Origin: Bacteroidales bacterium
GTDB lineage: Bacteria > Bacteroidota > Bacteroidia > Bacteroidales > GCA-2748055
Assembly: GCA_029934875.1 (NCBI GenBank)
Contig: JAOZLK010000334.1
Location: forward strand, 1-5,506
Direction of reading: 5' to 3'
Length of the DNA: 5,506 bases
The first letter of the stretch is position 1; each line of letters opens with the position of its first letter. Of the stretch, positions 1 through 5,506 are shown in pieces. Position numbers and translations under genes: made by a program. Below the pieces are notes generated by a model. That model made no database searches. It worked only from the letters and a program-made list of their open reading frames with translations, and had not been told where the DNA came from.

Positions 1-759
1 ATTTCCAAATCTGTGAACAGAGATATACTCCTTCTTCATATTGTTCAGGACACGAAGGATATTGTGGGCAAGAAGAGTAAGCTGGAAGCAGAGGCTGAGA
101 AACTGGGAAAAGAGTTTGGGATTAAGCCCCACGCCGGTGTGGTTGAAGGGAGTATCTTTCATGCCATTGGAAATACTGCCAAGGACCTTAAAGCTGAAAT
201 GATCATTATGGGTACCCATGGGATGCAGGGCGCGCAAAAACTATTTGGGAGTAAAGCTCTGAAAGTGGTTGTCTCTTCACGAATTCCCTTTGTAATTGTT
301 CAGGACAAGCCCCTTAAGGATAAAATTGAAACCATTCTTTTACCCATCGATTTTAAAACTGAGAATAAGGAGAAGGCCAATTGGATTTACTACCTGGCAA
401 GGAATTTTGGGGCCAAGTTTGTGATCCTTAAGTCTAAATCCAGGGACAAGGGTTTCCGTAAGAAGACCCTGTCGAACATCAGATACATTGAATCATTTTT
501 GAAGGGTCATGATGTGGCCTATGAGATTGTTACCACGGAGGGCACAGAGCCTTTCAAAAAAGAAATAGTCTCTTATGCTAAAAGTCATAATGCAGATCTG
601 ATCCTTGTGATGGCAACCCGTGATATCGGGTGGGTCGACTACATGCTCGGTGCTCCTGAGCAATACCTAATTGCCAATCCTGAGGGCTTGCCTGTAATGT
701 GTATGAATCCGAAGCCAGCAAAAGTTGCGGGTGGATTCAGGGCGGCAGGTGGAGCATAA
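1..759 (+). CDS. Tandem-domain universal stress protein (UspA family), 5' end cut by the window
   Basis: This is a cytosolic universal stress protein with two Usp folds in one chain. The frame is open from base 1, and the first residues seen end in a strand of the form DILLLHIV. In this family that strand follows the first strand and helix, so roughly 25-35 N-terminal residues lie upstream; the GTG at 13 is unlikely to be the start. Counting from the codon at 13, domain 1 ends with the nucleotide-binding signature G67-T-H-G70, G73 and G79-S80, then the strand PFVIVQD. Domain 2 begins near residue 105 with ETILLPIDF and ends at PVMCMNP near 232. Its equivalent loop reads ATRD...LGAP, so the glycine/serine signature is eroded and only domain 1 looks fit to bind ATP. 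A Gly/Ala-rich tail (residues 236-248) follows. Such proteins are linked to stress survival; the ligand and exact role here are unknown. The family call is firm. Confidence 0.93.
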   Translation: MSKSVNRDILLLHIVQDTKDIVGKKSKLEAEAEKLGKEFGIKPHAGVVEGSIFHAIGNTAKDLKAEMIIMGTHGMQGAQKLFGSKALKVVVSSRIPFVIVQDKPLKDKIETILLPIDFKTENKEKANWIYYLARNFGAKFVILKSKSRDKGFRKKTLSNIRYIESFLKGHDVAYEIVTTEGTEPFKKEIVSYAKSHNADLILVMATRDIGWVDYMLGAPEQYLIANPEGLPVMCMNPKPAKVAGGFRAAGGA

Positions 760-781
760 ATAGCGCTTTTTTTGTAATTTC

Positions 782-809
782 AAGGCCATTTTTAATGGCC
801 TTTTTTTTT
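782..809 (+). terminator. Intrinsic (Rho-independent) terminator after the stress-protein gene
   Basis: A perfect 9-bp stem (782-790 with 794-802, core GGCCATT/AATGGCC) closes a 3-base TTT loop, and nine consecutive T follow the core (801-809). It lies 22 bases after the stress-protein stop, the usual place for an intrinsic terminator. It acts only rightward, because the leftward strand has no T-run after the stem. Its T-run ends four bases before the rdgB ATG. Any promoter for rdgB must therefore lie inside or upstream of the hairpin, or rdgB depends on read-through. The structure is seen directly; termination in vivo is inferred. Confidence 0.82.
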
Positions 810-813
810 GAAT

Positions 814-1410
814 ATGGAAATCGTATTTGCAACAAATAACCTGCACAAGCTTGAAGAGGTCAGTAAGATGCTCTTGGGCAAATTTAGAATCCTGGGTCTT
901 AAGGAGCTGGGTATTTCTGAAGAGATACCAGAGGATCATGATACCCTGGAAGAGAATGCATCTCAAAAGGCATGGTATATATACCGGAAAACCGGCCGAT
1001 CATGTTTCGCCGATGATACTGGCCTGGAAGTGGATTCGCTGGGTGGCGCTCCGGGGGTCTATTCTGCCAGGTATTCCCGCATGGGCAAAATACTTTTTCC
1101 TGAATTAAGCCCGGCTGAGGGGAACATTAAAAAGCTGCTTCTTGAGATGAAGGGAGCGGACAACAGGCGTGCCAGATTCCGGACAGTTATTTCCCTGATC
1201 CTGGAAGGGGTTGAACATCGCTTTGTGGGCATTTGTGAAGGGCAGATAAGTGAAGAGCCTGCCGGTTCCGAAGGATTCGGTTATGACCCGGTTTTTATTC
1301 CGGATTCATACTCGCTTTCCTTTGCTGAGATGGATCTGGCAGAAAAAAACAGGATCAGTCACCGGGCAAAAGCTGTTCAGGCACTTGTGCAATTTTTGAA
1401 CAGGATGTAA
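814..1410 (+). CDS. rdgB: RdgB/HAM1-family non-canonical purine NTP pyrophosphatase (dITP/XTP)
   Basis: This enzyme hydrolyses ITP, dITP and XTP to the monophosphate plus pyrophosphate with Mg2+, keeping deaminated purines out of DNA and RNA. The 198-residue length is normal for the family and all hallmark blocks are present. They are the N-terminal substrate loop ATNNLHK (6-12), LEENASQKA (45-53), the catalytic and metal block ADDTGLEVDSLGGAPGVYSA (66-85) with D68 matching the catalytic Asp of the E. coli enzyme, ARF (120-122), the base-recognition block GSEGFGYDPVF (151-161), and EKNRISHRAKA near the C-terminus (177-187). The ATG at 814 places the first strand (EIVFATNN) exactly as in homologues. 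A TTG at 808 is in frame but would lie within the terminator T-run and add two residues, so I do not favour it. No Shine-Dalgarno is visible. porZ follows after 41 bases. Family assignment is near certain; the gene appears intact. Confidence 0.97.
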   Translation: MEIVFATNNLHKLEEVSKMLLGKFRILGLKELGISEEIPEDHDTLEENASQKAWYIYRKTGRSCFADDTGLEVDSLGGAPGVYSARYSRMGKILFPELSPAEGNIKKLLLEMKGADNRRARFRTVISLILEGVEHRFVGICEGQISEEPAGSEGFGYDPVFIPDSYSLSFAEMDLAEKNRISHRAKAVQALVQFLNRM

Positions 1411-1451
1411 TATGTTCGCGGAATTTCCGTATTTATAGAAAGTATGTATGT

Positions 1452-3764
1452 ATGAGAAAGCCTCTCAGCCTTCTGATTTTATGCCTGACAATTTCCTTTT
1501 CAGCTTCATTGAAGGGCCAGACCAAACTGGGTCAGTGGAGAACGCACCTTCCTTATAATTACTGTAACCTGGCTGAAGCGACCAATGACCGGGTTTTTGC
1601 TTCTTCCACCGGGGGACTTTTTTCCTATAACCTGCTTGACAATTCGGTGGAGTTGCTTTCAAAGATCGATGGGCTTTCTGATAATGGTGTTTCAAGCATG
1701 CGGTGGAGCGATGATCTTCAGACCCTGATCCTTGCTTATCAGAGTTCAAATATTGATATCATAAGGGATGGTTTGATTGTGAATTTGCCTGATATTATGA
1801 ATAAGCAGATTGCAGGTGATAAATCCATCTATGATATTTACTATTACGGCACTGATGCTTTTCTTTCGACGGGTTTCGGCATTGTGGTGATTAACCTTGA
1901 AAAGGATGAGATTCGGGATACTTATTTCATCGGCGACAATGGAGATGCATTGAAGGTGAACCAGGTTACAGTGGATGACACCTATATCTACGCTGCTACC
2001 GACCAGGGGGTGAGGAGGGGGGAAATAGATGATCCTTTTCTGATTGACTTTAATTCATGGGAAATTCTTACAGATATTCCTAATTCAGGGGGTGCTTTCT
2101 CCTGTATAGCCACCCTGGCAGAGGCCTTATTTACTTCCTATCAGGATCCCTCCGGCACCCAGGATGTGGTCTATTTCAACAGCGGAACAGGGTGGGAAAG
2201 TTATTCCTACTTCAGTGGAAAAAAATGCATGGAAATACTTAACCAGGGTGATGTTCTAAGCCTGGTGGATGAGTCACGTGTGAACCTTATTAGCAGTGAT
2301 TACCTGGTTGTTCGGCAGCTGGATATCAAATCTCCCCGCTCAGCTTCACTGGACAGTGAGGGGAATATCTGGGCTGCTGATTATGGGCACGGACTGGTCA
2401 CTAAAGTGGATGGAGTACTCGTGGAGATTATTCCCAATGGCCCTTTCTCAACCAGCGTATTTTCAATGGCTTCATCGGGAAATATACTTTATGCCAGCCA
2501 GGGGGGTGTCACCGGATCCTGGAACAATCAGTTCAATTATGCGACCCTGGAAATATTCAAGGAGAATACCTGGGACTATATTCAAAATAAAAGTAGTCGC
2601 GACCTGCTTGCCATTGCCATAGATCCGGCCGATCCGCAGCATGTTTTCGCTGGCTCCTGGGGATATGGGGTTCATGAGTATCGTGATAGTGTGGAAATTG
2701 CTGTTCACGACGCATCAAACAGCTCCCTGCAAAGTATCATACCAGGTGGAGATTTTGTCAGGATTGGGGGCCTGGTCTTTGATCTGACCGGGAACCTGTG
2801 GATCACCAACTCCAATGTCGCAGAGCCCATATCGGTCATGAAAAGTGATGGTACCTGGAAGAGTTTTGAAGCTGATAATATTCTCACCGATTTCAACGCG
2901 CTAGGAGATATCATTGTGACCAGGACAAATGATAAATGGGGTATTATTCCCAAGTCAAACGGACTCTTTGCCATGAGGGATGAGGGCACCATCGATGACA
3001 TCTCTGATGACATTTATGAACGTGTAAGTATTGTTGACAAATATGGGAAGGTGATTACCAATGATGTCCGGTCACTGGCAGAGGATCAGAACGGAAACCT
3101 GTGGCTGGGAACCAACCAGGGCATTCTTGTGATATACAGCCCCTATCGTCTCTTTACAGATGGATCCGTTTATGCCCAGCCCATTATCGTTCCACGCGAT
3201 GAAGCCCCCGGGGAGGATGGGACCATTCCTGGCGATGTGCTCCTTGGTGAGCAGGTGGTTACTGCCATTGAGGTAGACGGTGCAAACAGGAAATGGCTGG
3301 GAACCTCTGCCGGCGGTGCCTACCTGGTATCTGAGGATGGTCTTGAACAGGTACTTCAGTTCAACGAATTAAACAGCCCCTTACTGTCGGATAACATTAT
3401 CGACATTTGTGTGGACGGTGTATCGGGAGAGGTATTTTTTGGTACCGATAAAGGAATCATTTCTTACACCGGTGATGCAATGGAAGGCAACTCGGCTTAC
3501 AGCAAGGTTGTTGTTTACCCCAATCCTGTGAGGGAAACCTATACGGGCCCTATTGCCATCAAAGGTCTGATGACCGAAACCAGTGTAAAAATCCAGGATA
3601 TGGGTGGCAACCTGGTGTTTGAAACAGAGTCCCTCGGTGGACAGGCTACCTGGGATGGAAGAAATTTCAGGGGAGAACGGGTGGCGACAGGGGTTTATTT
3701 GATCTTTCTAGCCAGCTCTGACGGCAGCATGACCCATGTGGCTAAACTTCTTTTCATTCATTAG
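1452..3764 (+). CDS. porZ: PorZ-like type IX secretion system surface protein (beta-propellers plus C-terminal domain)
   Basis: PorZ belongs to the outer-membrane attachment complex (PorU, PorV, PorQ, PorZ) that cleaves the C-terminal signal of type IX cargo and joins cargo to lipopolysaccharide. In Porphyromonas gingivalis it binds A-LPS and supplies the PorU sortase. This 770-residue protein starts with a signal peptide (hydrophobic core LSLLILCLTISFSASL, probable cleavage after G22, before Q23). The mature N-terminus, GQWRTHLPYN, is typical of PorZ. Propeller-blade motifs of the type D..GN.W.G recur, for example at 300-314 (SEGNIWAADYGHG), 443-452 (FDLTGNLWIT), 544-557 (QNGNLWLGTNQG), 609-617 and 662-668, fitting the two seven-bladed propellers of the known structure. 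A C-terminal beta-sandwich of about 85 residues begins at VVVYPNPV (686) and ends in GVYLIFLASS...KLLFIH, like a type IX C-terminal domain; in PorZ this domain is retained. A generic Reg_prop surface protein is the alternative. The N-terminus, length and recO linkage favour PorZ. Confidence 0.92.
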   Translation: MRKPLSLLILCLTISFSASLKGQTKLGQWRTHLPYNYCNLAEATNDRVFASSTGGLFSYNLLDNSVELLSKIDGLSDNGVSSMRWSDDLQTLILAYQSSNIDIIRDGLIVNLPDIMNKQIAGDKSIYDIYYYGTDAFLSTGFGIVVINLEKDEIRDTYFIGDNGDALKVNQVTVDDTYIYAATDQGVRRGEIDDPFLIDFNSWEILTDIPNSGGAFSCIATLAEALFTSYQDPSGTQDVVYFNSGTGWESYSYFSGKKCMEILNQGDVLSLVDESRVNLISSDYLVVRQLDIKSPRSASLDSEGNIWAADYGHGLVTKVDGVLVEIIPNGPFSTSVFSMASSGNILYASQGGVTGSWNNQFNYATLEIFKENTWDYIQNKSSRDLLAIAIDPADPQHVFAGSWGYGVHEYRDSVEIAVHDASNSSLQSIIPGGDFVRIGGLVFDLTGNLWITNSNVAEPISVMKSDGTWKSFEADNILTDFNALGDIIVTRTNDKWGIIPKSNGLFAMRDEGTIDDISDDIYERVSIVDKYGKVITNDVRSLAEDQNGNLWLGTNQGILVIYSPYRLFTDGSVYAQPIIVPRDEAPGEDGTIPGDVLLGEQVVTAIEVDGANRKWLGTSAGGAYLVSEDGLEQVLQFNELNSPLLSDNIIDICVDGVSGEVFFGTDKGIISYTGDAMEGNSAYSKVVVYPNPVRETYTGPIAIKGLMTETSVKIQDMGGNLVFETESLGGQATWDGRNFRGERVATGVYLIFLASSDGSMTHVAKLLFIH

Positions 3765-3765
3765 C

Positions 3766-4497
3766 ATGATCCGGAAAACCAGGGGCATTGTTCTGCATAC
3801 CACCCGGTACGGCGAATCGAGCCTGGTGGTGCATTGTTACACGGAGCAGTTTGGAAGGCAGACTTATATGGCGAAAGGGGTTCGGAAGTCGCGCCGGAAC
3901 AATCGCTCCAACCTTTTTCAATCACTTTTTATCCTGGACTTTGAGATTTATTACAAAGAAACCAGGGGCATGCACCTTGTGAAGGAGGTCTCCAGGGCCA
4001 TCCCCATCAACTCCATCCCCTTCGACATTACCAAAAGTACACAGGCGATTTTCATGGCCGAGGTGCTTTACAGAGTGGTCAGGGAGGAGGAGCCAAACCC
4101 CATGCTTGCCCAATTTTTGATTTCCACCATTTCTTACCTCGATGCCCTGGAAGATCCCATAACAGATTTCCATATCATTTTTTTATTTCAACTTTCCCGC
4201 CATCTTGGTTTTTTTCCAAAAAATAATTTTGATGAATCCAATCGCTACTTTGATCTCTTGAGTGGCCGCTTTAAGCCTGCTTTTGTCGATTCGGAAAAGC
4301 AATTGGATGAGGAGTTAAGTTCTTTGTGGGCCAGCTATTTAGCCAGTGATTACAGGGGGGGGCATGCTTTGAAATTTAACAGTGTTCAGCGAAAAATGAT
4401 CCTGGATCAGCTCTTGAGGTACTACCGGAATCATGTGGAGGGACTTGGGGAGATCCGCTCACTGGATGTACTTCATGACTTTTTCCACAATTTGTAA
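3766..4497 (+). CDS. recO: DNA repair protein RecO
   Basis: RecO binds single-stranded DNA and SSB and, with RecR, helps load RecA at gaps in the RecF recombinational repair pathway in the cytosol. The 243-residue product has the family start MIRKTRGIVLHTTRYGESSL, followed by the OB-fold (about 1-80: TEQFGRQTYMAKGVRKSRR, then SLFILDFEIYY). A helical C-terminal domain follows, with ITDFHIIFLFQLSRHLGFFP and the YFDL..G.F segment seen in Bacteroidota RecO. C24 is the only cysteine, so the zinc finger of many other RecO proteins is absent; this is usual in this phylum as far as I recall. I chose the ATG at 3766, one base after the porZ stop. The in-frame ATG at 3736 lies inside porZ and would add ten hydrophobic residues that homologues lack. 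The spacing points to co-transcription and coupled translation with porZ. A run of eight G (4355-4362) lies in frame near the 3' end. No clear terminator follows. Confidence 0.96.
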   Translation: MIRKTRGIVLHTTRYGESSLVVHCYTEQFGRQTYMAKGVRKSRRNNRSNLFQSLFILDFEIYYKETRGMHLVKEVSRAIPINSIPFDITKSTQAIFMAEVLYRVVREEEPNPMLAQFLISTISYLDALEDPITDFHIIFLFQLSRHLGFFPKNNFDESNRYFDLLSGRFKPAFVDSEKQLDEELSSLWASYLASDYRGGHALKFNSVQRKMILDQLLRYYRNHVEGLGEIRSLDVLHDFFHNL

Positions 4498-4502
4498 ATC
4501 CA

Positions 4503-4579
4503 AATTCCCGTTTAAAATAGCTAGATTCGGGTAACATACACCATATATATGCGTATAAGCAACGAAACTCACGGGAATT
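4503..4579. repeat. 9-bp perfect inverted repeat in the gap after recO
   Basis: AATTCCCGT at 4503-4511 is the exact reverse complement of ACGGGAATT at 4571-4579, with 59 bases between the arms. A 9-bp perfect match at this distance is not expected by chance in a gap this short (rough estimate of a few percent). It could close a long stem in the RNA downstream of recO, or be paired protein-binding half-sites. There is no T-run after the right arm, so it is not a standard terminator. Function is unknown. Confidence 0.5.
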
Positions 4580-4624
4580 GAGTCTAAGAAGCTGAATGTA
4601 ATATTTACCCGATCCGGGTACCAT
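4524..4624. repeat. Direct repeat of 14 bases, two copies 87 bases apart
   Basis: Copy 1 is GATTCGGGTAACAT (4524-4537) and copy 2 is GATCCGGGTACCAT (4611-4624); 12 of 14 bases agree. Copy 2 overlaps the hairpin at 4606-4620, and TCGGGTA of copy 1 (4527-4533) can also pair with the hairpin's left arm (4606-4612). The two copies may be operator-like sites for the following gene or remnants of a duplication. Nothing else in the window resembles them closely. Confidence 0.5.
4606..4620. other. Compact GC-rich hairpin upstream of the DUF2341 gene
   Basis: TACCCG (4606-4611) and CGGGTA (4615-4620) form a perfect 6-bp stem around an ATC loop. It is followed by ordinary sequence rather than a T-run; the nearest T-rich stretch is at 4642-4647, too far away for a classic terminator. 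It could be a weak terminator for the recO transcript, an operator palindrome, or part of the leader of the next gene. The pairing is seen directly; the function is not known. Confidence 0.4.
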
Positions 4625-4771
4625 GTGGTGTCTGGATAAAATTTTTTATAAGAGGTGGTTAGCACCAAAACAGGGATTCAAAATACTAACCTTCTAACTC
4701 TGTCAGTCACCCCTGGCCCGGGAAAGGTACACCCTGTTTCCAGTTCCACCTTCGAAAGATTTTTCAAATCA

Positions 4772-5506
4772 TTGCTACCTGTCAGACCTTTACTGCTTGG
4801 ACTCCTGCTCTCCCTTTTAATCCTTCCGGGTTTGAGTGCACAGTGGCTCACAGGATTTGGATTCCGAAAAGAGATCACAATTCCGCCCACCAGCATTTCC
4901 GGATTTGGCACACATACCAATTTCCCTGTACTGATCGATATTACCCACGATGATCTTCGATCTGTCTCGAACGGGGGACTGGTAGTGAGCGAGCTTGGTT
5001 GGGACATTGTTTTCTCAGATGCTGATGGCTCTACGCAGCTGAATCATGAAACTGAGTCTTATGACCCAAGCTCTGGTCGGATTGTAGCGTGGGTCCAGGT
5101 TCCAAGCCTGGATGGTGTAGCTGGCAACGATATTTATGTCTACTTCACCAATCCAAGCCCGGTAGACCAATCCACTCCTGACACCTGGGATCCCAATGCC
5201 TATGTCGCTGTTTATCACCTGGAGGAAAGTGGACCCTTCCCAGATGCAACCGGACTTAATCCGGATGCCACAAACTCAGGTTCATTCGATTTAAATGCAC
5301 TTATTGAAGATGGGCAGAATTTTCGAGTATCTGATACTGACGATGCTGTCGAAATGGGGGCTCTGGATATACCTACCAATGCCCTGACCATTTCAGCATG
5401 GATACGACCCTCGTCTTTAACGGTTGCTGATGCACGGATTATCTCAAAAGCGAACGGGACTGGTCCAAACGATCATTGGTGGATGTTGAGTGCCAACAAT
5501 TTCGAT
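4772..5506 (+). CDS. Secreted DUF2341 and LamG-domain protein, 3' end cut by the window; start uncertain
   Basis: This is the N-terminal part of an exported, probably surface, protein. From the TTG at 4772 there is a clean signal peptide: R5, the core LLLGLLLSLLILPG, and the cleavage context LSA|QW after residue 23. A DUF2341 domain follows (about residues 26-135), with FRKEITIPP, FPVLIDIT, GWDIVFSDADG, GRIVAWVQVPSL and NDIYVYFTNPSP in the family order. The start of a LamG/concanavalin-like domain comes next, with AVYHLEESG, then LTISAWIRPSS and the downstream beta-strands. The frame is open from 4652 to the window end and has no ATG before 5354, well inside the LamG region. The start must therefore be TTG 4772, GTG 4655 (a longer signal region), or be displaced by a frameshift. 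Such proteins in this phylum are often large adhesin- or carbohydrate-binding-type exports, many carrying a type IX C-terminal signal. That end is not visible, so secretion by this route is inference. Confidence 0.85.
   Translation, partial: MLPVRPLLLGLLLSLLILPGLSAQWLTGFGFRKEITIPPTSISGFGTHTNFPVLIDITHDDLRSVSNGGLVVSELGWDIVFSDADGSTQLNHETESYDPSSGRIVAWVQVPSLDGVAGNDIYVYFTNPSPVDQSTPDTWDPNAYVAVYHLEESGPFPDATGLNPDATNSGSFDLNALIEDGQNFRVSDTDDAVEMGALDIPTNALTISAWIRPSSLTVADARIISKANGTGPNDHWWMLSANNFD

Noticed and set aside
771..800. TTTG at 771-774 as the -33 element of a Bacteroidota promoter for rdgB
   Set aside because: No TAnnTTTG -7 element occurs at the right distance; the T-rich stretch belongs to the terminator region.
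667..966. Minus-strand open frame of 99 codons across the stress-protein end and rdgB start
   Set aside because: It is antisense to two well-supported genes and spans the terminator. Its sequence matches no family I recognise.
827..1108. Alternative + frame inside rdgB
   Set aside because: It is out of frame with a gene whose every catalytic block is present.
1419..1429. Small palindrome CGGAA-T-TTCCG between rdgB and porZ
   Set aside because: The arms are 5 bp around a single base, which cannot form a normal hairpin. There is no T-run after it, and an operator of this size could be chance.
1465..1749. Minus-strand open frame within porZ (similar ones at 2472-2708 and 2705-3013)
   Set aside because: These are antisense shadows of a strongly supported coding sequence, with no domain-like composition.
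3736..3765. Upstream in-frame ATG as the start of recO
   Set aside because: It would overlap porZ by 29 bases and add a hydrophobic ten-residue extension absent from the conserved RecO start. ATG 3766 fits the family.
4489..4506. AT-rich hairpin AATTTG/CAAATT at the recO stop
   Set aside because: The 6-bp stem is weak and AT-rich with no following T-run, so it is not convincing as a terminator.
4459..4668. Minus-strand frames covering the gap after recO (4459-4668 and 4376-4624)
   Set aside because: They overlap the recO 3' end, overlap each other and show no recognisable motif. A small antisense gene cannot be fully excluded, but nothing supports one.
4678..5007. Minus-strand open frame opposite the signal peptide and DUF2341 domain
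   Set aside because: The + strand frame there shows a clear signal peptide and family motifs, so the minus frame is its shadow.

Overview
The window looks like chromosomal core sequence from a member of the Bacteroidota. The main evidence is an apparently complete PorZ homologue (type IX secretion, a system confined to that phylum). Supporting signs are the absence of Shine-Dalgarno sequences before the starts, Bacteroidota-style signal peptides cleaved before Gln, and a RecO without zinc-finger cysteines. Overall base composition looks moderate. The order within the phylum cannot be fixed from the sequence; a Bacteroidales- or Marinilabiliales-type bacterium is plausible.

All supported genes are on the + strand. 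Bases 1-759 are the 3' part of a tandem-domain universal stress protein whose N-terminus lies outside the window. It ends at a strong intrinsic terminator (782-809). Next comes a tightly packed housekeeping run: rdgB (814-1410, ITP/XTP pyrophosphatase), a 41-base gap, porZ (1452-3764, type IX secretion surface component) and, one base after its stop, recO (3766-4497, recombinational repair). rdgB, porZ and recO are probably one transcription unit; the 1-base porZ/recO junction suggests translational coupling.

Bases 4498 to about 4771 hold no convincing gene. They contain a 9-bp inverted repeat, a 14-base direct repeat (12/14 identical) and a compact 6-bp hairpin, whose possible pairings partly exclude one another. 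The window closes in the 5' part of a secreted protein with a signal peptide, a DUF2341 domain and the start of a LamG/concanavalin-like domain. That gene has no ATG in a usable position; a TTG at 4772 is the best start.

Functionally the window joins nucleotide-pool sanitation (RdgB), recombinational repair (RecO) and the protein-secretion surface machine (PorZ), followed by a protein that could be an exported cargo. I found no mobile element, CRISPR array, tRNA or rRNA, and no clear sign of a wholly new system. The points most worth following up are the start and leader of the last gene, the terminator abutting the rdgB start, and the PorZ-RecO coupling.
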